Shown: piece after piece, positions 1-8,989 of the stretch
Layout of the letters: every line of letters begins with the position of its first letter
How positions within the stretch are numbered: position 1 is the stretch's first letter
Origin: DATFFO01 sp963772815
Lineage (GTDB): Bacteria > Actinomycetota > Acidimicrobiia > Spongiisociales > ZC4RG35
Assembly: GCA_963772815.1 (NCBI GenBank)
Contig: CAVYYV010000005.1
Location: 124,001 to 188,000 of the forward strand
Length of the DNA: 64,000 bases
Direction: 5' to 3'
Position numbers and translations under genes: made by a program
Notes under the pieces: model-generated
Databases searched by the model: none
Told to the model about the DNA's origin: nothing
The model's input: the letters and a program-made list of their open reading frames with translations, nothing else

Positions 1-452
1 ACAGCGAGGCCTACCGAACGGCTCTGGCCGGAGCCGCCCAGCTGTGGGAGCGGCTCGGGCTGGCACTGGGTGACGACATCACGCTGCTTGCCACCGCCGA
101 CCACGGGCACATCGACTACCCCCAGTCCGGCAAGCAGCTGATAAGGGACCGCGTCTACGACCCGGTGCGCTTCTACGGCGATGCCCGCTCTCTGTACGTG
201 TCTGGGCCCGAGGATCTGCTCGATCGACTCGCGATGGAGACAGGGGCCGAGGCTGTGTTTCCCGGGACCCTGGTCGACTGGCTCGGAGGAGAACCCCTCC
301 ATCCCGACCTGGCGGCTCGGGTTCCCGATCGCCTGTTGCTTGCTCCCCACGGGAAGCTGCTCTTGCCCCGTCCTTTCGACAAGCGGCTGATCGGATATCA
401 CGGTGGCATCGAGGCTCCCGAGATCGAGATACCGCTGCTGATCCGCGTGTAG
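1..452 (+). CDS. Alkaline phosphatase/nucleotide pyrophosphatase family protein, 5' truncated
   Basis: The reading frame is open from base 3 to the TAG at 450-452, so the window starts inside this gene; only the last 149 residues are visible. The segment TADHGH followed by IDYPQ matches the metal-binding Asp-His motif near the C-terminal side of type I phosphodiesterase/nucleotide pyrophosphatase (alkaline phosphatase superfamily) domains. The family hydrolyses phosphate mono- or diesters with two divalent metals. Substrate cannot be told from this fragment. A GTG at 165 could be misread as a start, but the frame is clearly coding upstream of it. The gene ends 2 bp before the convergent DtxR-type regulator. 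Confidence 0.7.
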   Translation, partial: SEAYRTALAGAAQLWERLGLALGDDITLLATADHGHIDYPQSGKQLIRDRVYDPVRFYGDARSLYVSGPEDLLDRLAMETGAEAVFPGTLVDWLGGEPLHPDLAARVPDRLLLAPHGKLLLPRPFDKRLIGYHGGIEAPEIEIPLLIRV

Positions 453-454
453 CC

Positions 455-1114
455 CTATTTGGCTACGTAGACCCGTTCAGCAACGTGGTCGGAGAGCTCG
501 ACGTGTGTGGCGTCGTTGACCCGCACCGTTACCACTCCGTCCGGGCCACGGGCCTTGACCTCCAGTAGGGCGCCGGGGCGAAGATCGTTGAGGTCCAGAT
601 AATCCATGATCTCGTCGTCCAGCTCCAGCTCCTCGGAGATCCGTTCCAGCTTTGCGACACGGTCACCCATGACCGAGATCGGCTCCACGGAGGGTGGACG
701 GTAACCCGCGCCGGGGATGGGGTTGCCGTGCGGACAGGTCTTGGGATCGCCCAGCTTGGCCCACATGGCCCGTTCGACATCGTCGGAGATGGCGTGCTCC
801 CAGGTCTCGGCCTCGTGGTGTACTTTCACCCAGGGCAGGCCGAGAACCTCACTCAGGAAACGCTCGGCCAGGCGGTGACGCCGCACCACCACTTCGGCCA
901 GATGCCTGCCTTCGTCGGTCAGATCGATTTCGTTGTCGATGGTGACGAGCCCGTCGGCCTGCATCCGGTGCACCATCTCCGACACCGACGGACGGCTCAC
1001 CCCCAGCCAATCGGCGATGCGAGCCTGGATGACCGGCAGATCGGCCTCGTGTAATTCGAAGATTGCAGCGGCATACTCGCGATAGGTGGTTCGATACTCG
1101 CTCGACTGGTCCAC
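455..1114 (-). CDS. DtxR-family metal-dependent repressor with MntR-like metal ligands
   Basis: 219 aa with the three-part IdeR/DtxR plan: N-terminal winged helix (about 1-65), dimerisation/metal domain containing CPHGNPIPG (127-135), and a C-terminal FeoA/SH3-like domain (about 150-219). Aligning the ligands with DtxR gives H80, E84, H99, E106 and H107 in the usual places. The two iron-defining positions differ: DtxR Met10 is Glu13 here and DtxR Cys102 is Glu103. Acidic residues at these places are what manganese-responsive MntR uses. I infer a Mn(II)-responsive repressor of metal uptake, although the long architecture is that of iron regulators. No target operator was recognised nearby. Confidence 0.88.
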   Translation of the reverse strand: MDQSSEYRTTYREYAAAIFELHEADLPVIQARIADWLGVSRPSVSEMVHRMQADGLVTIDNEIDLTDEGRHLAEVVVRRHRLAERFLSEVLGLPWVKVHHEAETWEHAISDDVERAMWAKLGDPKTCPHGNPIPGAGYRPPSVEPISVMGDRVAKLERISEELELDDEIMDYLDLNDLRPGALLEVKARGPDGVVTVRVNDATHVELSDHVAERVYVAK

Positions 1115-1166
1115 GGGGCAAATGATAGGAGAGGGCTTCCGGGGGTGAGGGGGGCGGCATGCCTGC

Positions 1167-1565
1167 TCAGTCGCTTCCGGCCCACCCCACGCTGAGCGCC
1201 AGGCCGGCCAACACGAAGAAGCCGAGCGCCAGCACCGTATGCACGATCTTGAAAGCGAGTGATTGATCTCCGCCCCACACCGTGATCAGGGATCGCACCC
1301 ACAGGGCCAAGGACCAGGCGGCGAACAAGGTCAGGATCCAACGTTCCAATCCGGTCCCCCGGGCCCAGAGCAAGACGGCGGCGGCGCCCAGACCGATGAC
1401 GATCGAGCCGCCTATGCGCAGCCAATTGCCCAGGTCGCCCTGCTCGGCATCGGTCAGCAGCCTGATCCGGCCTCCCCACGAGAGCAGGGTCCAGGCAGCG
1501 ACGGCGATTGCCAGCCAGGTTCGCGAAGACACCCGCCGATCGTAGGCGTGCCAGGATGGGTCCAT
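1167..1565 (-). CDS. Small integral membrane protein, unknown function
   Basis: 132 aa from the chosen ATG at 1563-1565. Four hydrophobic segments are visible (about residues 17-30, 50-67, 75-95 and 105-128), with a short charged N-terminus. I do not recognise a family. The chosen start overlaps the mobA start on the other strand: both ATGs come from one CATG, so the genes diverge from the same four bases. Longer in-frame starts (to 1646) would run antisense into mobA and are less likely. A weak GAGGA lies about 11 bases upstream on the minus strand. A link to molybdenum cofactor synthesis is suggested only by this arrangement. Confidence 0.55.
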   Translation of the reverse strand: MDPSWHAYDRRVSSRTWLAIAVAAWTLLSWGGRIRLLTDAEQGDLGNWLRIGGSIVIGLGAAAVLLWARGTGLERWILTLFAAWSLALWVRSLITVWGGDQSLAFKIVHTVLALGFFVLAGLALSVGWAGSD

Positions 1566-2133
1566 GATCGGTGTCGTCCTCGCCGGCGGGCGGAGCAAGC
1601 GCATGGGTGGCGACAAGGCCCTGATCGAGTTGGGGGGCCGGCCCATGATCGACTGGGTGGCGAACGCCCTGGAGAGGGTCTGTGAGCAGGTGGTCGTGTC
1701 TGGCCGAATCGACGGACACGGCCATCCGGCTCTGCCCGACCCGGAAGGATCGCATCGAGGCCCGCTTGCCGGCCTGGTGGCTGCCCTGGAGGCCTTTCCC
1801 GACTCGCCCCTGGCCCTGGTGGCGGTCGATCAACCCTGGATCAGGGCAGGGACCATCGAGCAACTCGAAGCCCTGGCGAGTGAGCTGGCCTCGGTGCCGG
1901 TGGAGGGCGGAGTGCGCCAAACCACGTGCGCCGTTTACCCGCCCGGGCTGGATGCTGTGGCGCGGACGGAGCTGGCCGCAGGCGGGTCTTTGCAGTCCAT
2001 GCTGGATGTTGCCGCCTTCCAACCGGCGGTGGACTGGCGGGATTGGGGCGAGGACGGCCGATCCTGGTACTCGGCCGACACCCCTGAGGCACTCGCCGAG
2101 GGGATCGAGCGCTTTGGCCCCCCGCCGGGCTGA
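1564..2133 (+). CDS. mobA: Molybdenum cofactor guanylyltransferase MobA
   Basis: 189 aa. The protein opens with the nucleotidyltransferase signature LAGGRSKRMGGDKA (residues 6-19), typical of MobA, which joins GMP from GTP to molybdopterin to make the bis-MGD precursor. The conserved GPLAGL loop and a metal-binding Asp in VAVDQPW follow. The length is normal for MobA. A purine-rich AGGA lies about 10 bases before the ATG. moaA is found 3.2 kb downstream on the other strand and a MoaD-like domain at 51 kb, so Mo-cofactor genes are scattered across the window. The gene is followed by a 615-bp stretch without a convincing gene. Confidence 0.9.
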   Translation: MIGVVLAGGRSKRMGGDKALIELGGRPMIDWVANALERVCEQVVVSGRIDGHGHPALPDPEGSHRGPLAGLVAALEAFPDSPLALVAVDQPWIRAGTIEQLEALASELASVPVEGGVRQTTCAVYPPGLDAVARTELAAGGSLQSMLDVAAFQPAVDWRDWGEDGRSWYSADTPEALAEGIERFGPPPG

Positions 2134-2748
2134 TCCAGCCCCAGCCCGCCCAACCCAGGGTGCACAGGGTCGCCCAGCGAGGCTCGCAGCCCCAACCTCG
2201 ACCGGCCCTCCCTCGCGCTCGAGCCGCTCGCGGCCTCGGTCAGCCCCCGATGTTCGTCGTGGGATTCGAGCTCAGAGCGACCACCCCTCTTTGGCGGTTG
2301 ACCTGTGACGAACTGTGCCAGGCAGTTGTAGCTGTGACCACGGCATGACACCGCCTCATCTGGGCCGCCACCAAGGTGACTTCTCCAGCGGTCGACTCCG
2401 ATAGGGGACCGCGGGTCTCCAGTACAGGCCGCAGAGGGCGATTCACCTCGAGGGGCTTCCCGGAGGGGTTGAGAGCCCTTGCGCATACAGGAGATCTCGG
2501 CTTCGGCCGCGCCGTCGACGTAGTCGAAAGCGGCTCTCGGCGTTCGTTGTCTCCCAATCCACGCAGATCCCAGATCGTGGCGGCTCCCGCCACCCTCGCC
2601 TCCCTGCTCAGCTGGGGCGCTCCAACCTTGATCAGCTCCCCCAGCTCATCCAGCGTGGCCGTCTCCGTTCCACCATCCCAGAATGCCACAGGAGCCGACC
2701 GATATCCATCAGGACCGGTCTCAGTAGTCCTAGCTACGATTCTCAAAC
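2134..2748 (+). other. Intergenic stretch with no convincing gene
   Basis: 615 bp between mobA and the acetamidase. Open frames exist on both strands (for example 2240-2758 minus), but none shows a family motif, a good ribosome binding site or steady codon bias. The base composition is more even than in the flanking core genes. It may be debris of a former insertion, in keeping with the integrase remnant 2 kb further on. Confidence 0.5.
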
Positions 2749-3750
2749 ATGGACGCACTCGACTTCAAGCCCGAACCCAGCCAATACGTTTACACCTTCG
2801 GTGGAGCCGCCCCGGTGAAGACCGTCGAACCGGGTACCGTCCTTCATCTCTGGTCGGAAGACGCGTTCAACCACACGCTCACGTCCGTGCACGATGTCGC
2901 TAGTGAGAATCTCGACCTTCGGTACGTCAATCCACAGACAGGCCCCTTCTACGTCACAGGAGCGGAGCCCGGCGACACGCTGGTTCTCCACATCGTCGAT
3001 CTCACACCAGCTCGGACCTGGGGAGCATCCGCGGCCATCCCGTTCTTCGGCGGGCTAACGAGTACCGACCGGACCGCAATGCTTCAGGACTCGCTTCCAG
3101 AGGCCACGTGGATCTATGAGGTGGACACCGAGGCGGGCACGGTGGGCTTCCAATCTCGGTTCGGCGATTTCGACGTGGCGCTGCCTATCGCCCCGATGCT
3201 CGGCACCGTCGGAGTCGCGCCATCAGGGGGAGAAGTGCGCTCCTCTCTCGTTCCCGAGCGATTTGGCGGAAACATGGACACACCAGAGATGCGAGCAGGG
3301 ACAACCGTCTACCTGGGTGTCAATGCCGAGGGGGCGCTTTTCTCGGTCGGGGACGGACACTATCGGCAGGGGGAGGGCGAGGCGTGCGGCACCGCGGTTG
3401 AGGGAGCGATGCAGTCGACAGTCATAGTTGACCTCATCAAGGGTGGAGCCCCACTCTGGCCGAGGCTGGAGACCGACGACTACTGGATGGTCGTCGGCTC
3501 CTCCCGCCCCATGGAAGACTCGTGGCGCATCGCGCAGGTTGAGATGATCCGCTGGTTCGGGGAACTCTTCGACCTCCACCAGATGGATGCCTATCAGCTG
3601 CTCACCCAGATCTCCGAGGCGCCGATCGCCAATGTCGTCGACTCCAACTACAGCGTCGTTATCAAGGCCCCTAAATCCCTCCTCCCAAAAAGCGACGCAT
3701 TCGATGGAATACATGGTCAGCTACGGACCACGGCGAAGACCCTGATTTGA
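2749..3750 (+). CDS. Acetamidase/formamidase family protein
   Basis: 333 aa. The N-terminal PVKTVEPGTVLHLWSEDAF (residues 24-42) and the central GNMDTPEMRAGTTVYLGVN with VGDGHYRQGEGEACGTAVEG are the metal-site signatures of the FmdA/AmdA family. These enzymes release ammonia from formamide, acetamide or similar short amides in the cytoplasm. Conserved Asp and His of GDGHYRQG are present, so the protein looks active. It stands alone on the plus strand with an SDR gene convergent to it 43 bp away. G+C content looks lower than in the nuo genes, and the gene lies in the suspected insert between mobA and moaA, so it may have been acquired by transfer. Confidence 0.85.
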   Translation: MDALDFKPEPSQYVYTFGGAAPVKTVEPGTVLHLWSEDAFNHTLTSVHDVASENLDLRYVNPQTGPFYVTGAEPGDTLVLHIVDLTPARTWGASAAIPFFGGLTSTDRTAMLQDSLPEATWIYEVDTEAGTVGFQSRFGDFDVALPIAPMLGTVGVAPSGGEVRSSLVPERFGGNMDTPEMRAGTTVYLGVNAEGALFSVGDGHYRQGEGEACGTAVEGAMQSTVIVDLIKGGAPLWPRLETDDYWMVVGSSRPMEDSWRIAQVEMIRWFGELFDLHQMDAYQLLTQISEAPIANVVDSNYSVVIKAPKSLLPKSDAFDGIHGQLRTTAKTLI

Positions 3751-3793
3751 ACCCCTTGGAGAGAACAAGTCACATTAGGTTTACAAATTCAGC

Positions 3794-4555
3794 CTAGACC
3801 TGGATTCCTCGGGTCAAAGCCCCATCAATCAGCAGATTGGCTCCGGTCGTACGGCCCGACAGCGGGCTCGCCAAGAAAACCACACTGGATGCAACTTCTT
3901 CTGGCGTGCCCATACGCCCCGTCGGGTTGAGACCCATCGCGAACTCGAACAGCTCGGGGTTGTCCTGCTCAATGCTCGACCACACACCACCGTCGAAATA
4001 GGTATTGCCGGGTGAAACAATGTTGGCCCGGATTCCTTTCTCGGCGAGTTGGAACGCGAGTCCGGATATGTATCCGATGAGCGCCGTCTTTACGGTCCCG
4101 TAAGGGCCGGATGCGAAGTCCACCTCGCGACCAGAGACGCTGGAGATGACTGTTATCGATGGAGACTCGCTCTTCTCCAAGTGTGGCAAAGAAGCCTTAA
4201 CGAGATGGACGGTTCCCATTAGATCTACCCGAATCGATTCCGTCCAGTTCTCGTCCGTGTCTGGAATCGCCAACGCGCTTACGTTGCTCACGACCATATC
4301 AATACCGTCGAATTCCTTGGCGGAGCCGGCGACCCAGTCGGACACGCTGTCTGGGTCTCCCACATCCATCACCGTACCGAGTACTTTGCTGTCTTTCGCG
4401 GCTAGGGCGGCCTCGGTCGCGACCACCTCGTCGGCGGTGCGAGCGCAAAAAGCGACGTTGGCCCCTTCGGCTACAAACGTTTCGGCTATGGCGCGACCGA
4501 TACCTCGAGTGCCACCCGTGACCAAGGCAGTCTTGCCTTTGATTCGTAGATCCAT
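3794..4555 (-). CDS. SDR-family oxidoreductase
   Basis: 253 aa, classical short-chain dehydrogenase/reductase. The NAD(P)-binding TGGTRGIG is at residues 13-20, the structural NVSAL segment replaces NNAG, and the catalytic Ser, Tyr and Lys are in ISSVSG and PYGTVK. The C-terminal region ends in DGALTRGIQV, where many relatives have DGGxxxG. I chose the ATG at 4555 because GGAGAAGG lies directly upstream and the protein then starts at the usual MDLRIKGKTALVTGG point; a longer frame to 4771 has no family match. The NNAG-to-NVSA change is seen in some SDRs. Substrate unknown. It is convergent with the acetamidase and probably part of the same acquired segment. Confidence 0.85.
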   Translation of the reverse strand: MDLRIKGKTALVTGGTRGIGRAIAETFVAEGANVAFCARTADEVVATEAALAAKDSKVLGTVMDVGDPDSVSDWVAGSAKEFDGIDMVVSNVSALAIPDTDENWTESIRVDLMGTVHLVKASLPHLEKSESPSITVISSVSGREVDFASGPYGTVKTALIGYISGLAFQLAEKGIRANIVSPGNTYFDGGVWSSIEQDNPELFEFAMGLNPTGRMGTPEEVASSVVFLASPLSGRTTGANLLIDGALTRGIQV

Positions 4556-4769
4556 ACCTTCTCCTCGTAAACCCAACTCACGTTGTGGTCCGCGCCTCGG
4601 GAACCAAATCTGTCGGGAACACTTCAACTGAGACGCGAGCCCAGCAAGCCGCTTCACCGACCGCGATACCTTAGTGGAATAGCCTGTCCCGGGACCTTCG
4701 CCCTCATCCAACAGACCTCGTCCGCGAGGTCGACCATAGCCAGGGGTACCTTCCTTCCATCTCTTGACC

Positions 4770-5233
4770 ACATGGATACCGCCGACGTGTCGGCCGATGA
4801 TTCAAACGCGAGCGCGAGGTTCCCTTTACCCGATGTCGTGTCGGTCGCCCTGGCTGAGCATCTCGGGGTCCATGGAACCACTGCGACGTTGCCGTGGCAG
4901 GACCCGAAAGGCGAACCCCGGACAGCGCGCTTGTTGTTCACCAACCGGGACCGCGGCCCCTCACCCGTGCCTACTACACACACAACGCATGGAAACCGGC
5001 GCTGGAGGTTGCCGGAGCGGAAAGAAGCCGGGAGAACGGTATGCGCGCCCTCAGGCACGATTATGCCTCGGTGCTCCTGGAGCGTGGAGTGAGTATCCGC
5101 GCAGTGGCAGAGTATCTGGGCCACCACCACCCCGGATTCACACTCGGCACGTACGCACACCTGATGCCGGAATCTGAGGAACGAGCCCGGGCCGCGATCG
5201 ACTCAGCGCCCATTCCCGCGGATCCTCGCAGAA
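4770..5233 (+). pseudogene. Tyrosine recombinase (phage-type integrase) C-terminal remnant, frameshifted
   Basis: Two frames together spell the end of an actinobacterial phage-type integrase. The first gives RFPLPDVVSVALAEHL and RLLFTNRDRG, and the second continues with PLTRAYYTHNAWKPALEVAG, ALRHDYASVLLERG, YLGHHHPGFTLGTYAHLMP and ERARAAID. The junction lies in the GGCCCC run near 4950, where one C seems to be missing. The catalytic Arg-His of ALRHDY, the LGH histidine and the TYAH tyrosine are all recognisable, but the N-terminal core-binding domain and first catalytic Arg are absent. This is a mobile-element relic, probably of the event that brought the acetamidase and SDR genes. The original stop is not clear and the end given is approximate. 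Confidence 0.75.
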
Positions 5234-5284
5234 CGCCAACGGCCTTACAGAGTACAGCGCCTGGTCAGAGGCCTATGCGAGCCT

Positions 5285-6301
5285 CTACCCCCCGATGTAG
5301 GACATCTCCACCTTGGGTAAATCGGCGGTGGCCCGGGAGCGGAGCTCCGAGTATCGGTCGGTGCGGCTCCCCCACACCCGGTCGATGACCGAACCGATCT
5401 CGGCGTCGTCGGCCCCGGACCGGAGCAGAGCCCGAAAGTCGGTGCCCGAGGTGGCAAACAAGCAGGTGTAGAGCTGGCCCTCCGCCGAGAGGCGGCCCCT
5501 GGTGCAGGTGGCACAGAAGGGCTGGGTGACGGAGGCGATCACACCGATCTCGCCCGACCCGTCCTTGTAGCGCCACCGGTTGGCCACCTCACCCTGGTAG
5601 TTGGGGTCGACCGGCTCCAGCGGGAAGGCGGCGCCGATCCTCTCCACGATCTCCCCCGCCGGGACCACGTCGTCCAGACACCATCCGTTGGTGGTGCCCA
5701 CGTCCATGTACTCGATGAAGCGAACGATGTGACCGCTGCCCCGGAAATGCTTGGCCATGTCCACGATCGAACCGTCGTTCACACCCTTCTTGACGACCAT
5801 GTTCACCTTGACCGGGTCCAGCCCGGCTGCCGCAGCCGCCTCGATCCCCTCTAGAACTCTGGCGACCGGAAAGCCCACGTCGTTCATGGCCATGAACACC
5901 TCGTCGTCGAGTGAGTCCAGGCTGACCGTCACTCGATCCAGCCCGGCCCCGGCCAGGGACTCCGCCTTGCGGGCCAGGAGGGAGGCGTTGGTGGTGAGGG
6001 TCAGATCCTCCACACCGGGGATGGCGGCCAGCATTCCCACCAGGCTCTCGACGCCTTTTCGTAGGAGCGGCTCGCCGCCGGTGAGACGGATCTTGCTCAC
6101 GCCCCTGTCGACGAAGAGCCCGGCCAGGCGGGCGATCTCCTCGAAGGAAAGAAGGAGATCCCGGGCCAGGAACTCGTAGTCCCGGCCGAAGATCTCCTTG
6201 GGCATGCAATAGGTGCATCGGAAATTGCACCGATCGGTGACCGAGATCCGCAGGTCTCGCACGGGACGGCGGTATTGATCGACGAGCGGGATCGCTGTCA
6301 C
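5285..6301 (-). CDS. moaA: GTP 3',8-cyclase MoaA
   Basis: 338 aa radical-SAM enzyme of the first step of molybdenum cofactor synthesis, turning GTP into 3',8-cyclo-dihydro-GTP. The first [4Fe-4S] cluster motif CNFRCTYC has Cys25, Cys29 and Cys32. LTGGEP binds SAM. The second cluster is marked by CATCTRG and a later Cys (LYTCLF). The protein ends in the Gly-Gly tail (SYIGG) that MoaA needs. The GTG at 6299-6301 is the natural start by family length; the GGAGA in front of it is only about one base away, so initiation may be inefficient. It follows the polymer-forming membrane protein by 47 bp and is the last gene of the nuo transcription unit. Confidence 0.95.
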   Translation of the reverse strand: MTAIPLVDQYRRPVRDLRISVTDRCNFRCTYCMPKEIFGRDYEFLARDLLLSFEEIARLAGLFVDRGVSKIRLTGGEPLLRKGVESLVGMLAAIPGVEDLTLTTNASLLARKAESLAGAGLDRVTVSLDSLDDEVFMAMNDVGFPVARVLEGIEAAAAAGLDPVKVNMVVKKGVNDGSIVDMAKHFRGSGHIVRFIEYMDVGTTNGWCLDDVVPAGEIVERIGAAFPLEPVDPNYQGEVANRWRYKDGSGEIGVIASVTQPFCATCTRGRLSAEGQLYTCLFATSGTDFRALLRSGADDAEIGSVIDRVWGSRTDRYSELRSRATADLPKVEMSYIGG

Positions 6302-6348
6302 TCTCCAAACGTTACCGGCCACCGGGCGTTGTCCGCAGCCGGGGATGG

Positions 6349-7524
6349 TCACGCCGCCTCCGGGCCTGCTTCCTCCTCGTACTCTGTCCCCAACCAACCC
6401 CCTAAGCCGATCGGAACCAGGACCAAGAGCACCAGCCAGCCGACCCAGGGCACCAGCAGCAGGGCGGTTATCACACCCGCCGCATAGAGGAAAGCCCGCA
6501 CCGGGCCCCGGGACTGATTGCCGAACCGCCCTATCCAGGGATAGACCGCGGTGGGAGCAGCGAAGGCCAGGGCGGCGGTGAGGCCCGACACCGCCAGAGC
6601 AAGCGGAGTGAAGACGGCCACGACCGGCAGGGCCGCCTCGGGCGGAGTCAGAGACAGCAGAACCCCGGCCAGGACGAGCACCACCAGGGGAGAAATCATC
6701 ACGCCGAGGCCCCTCAGCCAGGCTCGCCACCAGGACCTGCCCACGGTGGCCTGGGCGCGGTGGCTGGGTCGGGGAGCGGCCCACATGAGGAGAAGGCCGA
6801 TCACCGCCGCCAGCATGCTCAACACCATCTTGGCGAGAATGAGCAGGGCGCGAACCCGAACGTTGGCCGCCAAGGGTCGCCGATGCACGACCACGCCGCC
6901 AACATCGGCGTTGGACGGATTCAAGGCGTCGGACTTCGACCGGTAATTCAGGTCACCCCCCACGGTGGTGCCCGGCTCGATGTCCAACCGGCCCGTCGTC
7001 ACCTTCACCCCGCCCTGAAGGTCGCCTCCCAATGTCAGCCGCCTGGTCTGGCCCTCTAGGTGACCTCCTAATGTTCCCGCCACCCGAGCCCTGTTGCCCC
7101 ATACGAGGGCATCGCCCGCCACCATCCCGTCCACCGTCGATAACCAGGCAAACGTGACCACATCCTTGCCTACCGTCCCGTCGACCACGACCGTCGGGGC
7201 CACCGCCCGCACCGACCCATCCACGGTGCCGCTGATGTGAACCGACCCTGCTCCTGCGATCACGTCCCCCGTCACCGTCCCGGTCACCAGGACGTCCTGG
7301 AAGGCCGTGGCTATCAGGTCGCCCTCGACCCGCCCCTGAACCACCACCCGATTGCCGGCCGCATAGAGGTCATCGGGCACCACCGCCGACGCGTCGACCA
7401 GTACCACGTCGGACGACGTTCGCTCCGCGGCCAGGGCGGTCAGTGGCAGGCCGAGGATGAGAAGCAGGGCACCCAAGCCCGACAGCCGTCGCCAGCGACG
7501 ATTGGCTTCAGAGCGGTATGGCAC
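6349..7524 (-). CDS. Secreted/membrane polymer-forming (bactofilin-like) protein
   Basis: 391 aa. The GTG at 7522-7524 gives a good signal peptide: RRWRR, a hydrophobic stretch (about 16-30) and an ALAA cleavage region. Residues 40-220 form short repeats of the type 'GxVxGDxIAxxGxVxIxGTVxGxVxAxAxxVxVxG', a right-handed beta-helix fold of the polymer-forming cytoskeletal family. After a linker, about four membrane segments (about 225-245, 270-295, 300-325, 345-375) close the protein. It overlaps the end of nuoN by 17 bp and so is translated with the operon. A role in envelope structure or membrane organisation is possible; nothing ties it directly to complex I besides gene order. Confidence 0.7.
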   Translation of the reverse strand: MPYRSEANRRWRRLSGLGALLLILGLPLTALAAERTSSDVVLVDASAVVPDDLYAAGNRVVVQGRVEGDLIATAFQDVLVTGTVTGDVIAGAGSVHISGTVDGSVRAVAPTVVVDGTVGKDVVTFAWLSTVDGMVAGDALVWGNRARVAGTLGGHLEGQTRRLTLGGDLQGGVKVTTGRLDIEPGTTVGGDLNYRSKSDALNPSNADVGGVVVHRRPLAANVRVRALLILAKMVLSMLAAVIGLLLMWAAPRPSHRAQATVGRSWWRAWLRGLGVMISPLVVLVLAGVLLSLTPPEAALPVVAVFTPLALAVSGLTAALAFAAPTAVYPWIGRFGNQSRGPVRAFLYAAGVITALLLVPWVGWLVLLVLVPIGLGGWLGTEYEEEAGPEAA

Positions 7525-8989
7525 GGCCGGCCAGGTCGAGGAGAGGGCCGGGCAGGACACCGAACAGGATCGTGGCCGCGACCACGAGACCCAGCACCCA
7601 ACGCGTGGTGAGGGGCGCCACGATTGCTTCACCCGAAGCATCGTCCATGTACATCGTGACGATCACCCGCAGATAGAGGAACAGGGCCACCACACCGGCC
7701 AGGAGGCCGACGATGGCCAGCCATTCGTACCCGGCACCCCACGCGTCGGTAAAGACGCCGAACTTGGCGACGAAACCGGAGGTGAGAGGTAGACCGCCCA
7801 TGCCGAGGAGGATCACCGAAAAGGTGGCTGCCATGAACGGCTGGCGCTCGGCCAGGCCCGCGTACTCGGAGAGCGCCGACCGCGATCCCGAGGGGCCGCT
7901 GACGGCCGCCACGACCGAGAAGGCGGCCACGAGTTGGATGGTGTATACGGCCAGGTAGAACCATACGTCACGTGTGCCGGAGCCACCGGCCACGACACCG
8001 GTGAGGATGAATCCGGCGTGGGCCACGCCCGAGTAGGCCAGGAGGCGCCTGATATCGTCCTGGACGATGGCCAGGACAGAGCCCAGCACCATCGACAGGA
8101 CAGATATCCCTGCCACCACCGGGGCCCAGTCGGCGGTCATGGCAGGGAAGGCTGACACCAGCACCCGGACCAGGGCGGCGAATCCACCGATCTTGGCCAC
8201 AGCCGCCATGAAACCGACGATCCCGGCCGGAGCACCCTGGTAGACATCGGGGGCCCAACTGTGAAAGGGTGCGGCGGTGACCTTGAAGGTGAGCCCGGTG
8301 ATCATCAGGCCCAAGCCGAGCAGGATCACACCGGGATCCACCAGGACCACGCCGCTCAGGTACTGACGCAGGTCGACCAGGTTGAAACGGCCGGTCCCGG
8401 CAAATACGAGGGCTACCCCGTACACGAAGATGGCCGAGGCGAAGGCTCCCAGCAGGAAGTACTTGATGGCGGCCTCGTCGGAGGCCGCGCTCTTGCGGTT
8501 GAAACCGGCCAGGACGTAGAGGGAAATGGATCCCACCTCCAGACCGAGGAAGGTCATCATGAGGTTGGTCGAGACCGCCATGAGCGAGAAGCCGGCCGCG
8601 GCGAGGAGCATCAGGGCCAGCATCTCGGCCGCCCGCCGACCCATCTCGTCGATCATACGCCACGCCGCCGCCAGCCCCAGCCCGGTGACCGCCAGCAAGA
8701 CATAGCGGGCGAAGATCCCGAATCCGTCCAGACCGATCATACCGGCGAACGGCATCAGGGTGGTGACCTGATGCTGGCTGCCCAGGAAGCGGTCGAGGAT
8801 GAAGGCGAACACACCGGCCAGAGCCACGACGAAGCCCGCCACCCAGGCCAGCACCTTGCGATCCGGATGCCACTGGACCTCCACCAGCAACACGAGTGCC
8901 GCCCCCAGCCCCAGGATCAACTCAGGAGCGATCCCGAGCCAGGAGATGGTCGGCGCCTGCACGGCCGCCTGAGCCAGCAGCGGGCTCAT
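7508..8989 (-). CDS. nuoN: NADH-quinone oxidoreductase subunit N
   Basis: 493 aa antiporter-like subunit of the proton-pumping membrane arm of complex I, with about 14 transmembrane helices. KYFLLGAFASAIFVYG and a lysine-containing helix VTAAPFHSWAPDVYQG are the usual proton-channel signatures, and LLAYSGVAHAGFILTG follows. Its ATG overlaps the nuoM stop (4 bp), showing coupled translation. It is the last nuo gene; the next gene in the operon codes for the polymer-forming membrane protein. Confidence 0.97.
   Translation of the reverse strand: MSPLLAQAAVQAPTISWLGIAPELILGLGAALVLLVEVQWHPDRKVLAWVAGFVVALAGVFAFILDRFLGSQHQVTTLMPFAGMIGLDGFGIFARYVLLAVTGLGLAAAWRMIDEMGRRAAEMLALMLLAAAGFSLMAVSTNLMMTFLGLEVGSISLYVLAGFNRKSAASDEAAIKYFLLGAFASAIFVYGVALVFAGTGRFNLVDLRQYLSGVVLVDPGVILLGLGLMITGLTFKVTAAPFHSWAPDVYQGAPAGIVGFMAAVAKIGGFAALVRVLVSAFPAMTADWAPVVAGISVLSMVLGSVLAIVQDDIRRLLAYSGVAHAGFILTGVVAGGSGTRDVWFYLAVYTIQLVAAFSVVAAVSGPSGSRSALSEYAGLAERQPFMAATFSVILLGMGGLPLTSGFVAKFGVFTDAWGAGYEWLAIVGLLAGVVALFLYLRVIVTMYMDDASGEAIVAPLTTRWVLGLVVAATILFGVLPGPLLDLAGRAIPL

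Noticed and set aside
2240..2758. 172-codon minus-strand open frame before the acetamidase
   Set aside because: No family motif, no ribosome site, overlaps the acetamidase promoter, and the other strand is equally open.
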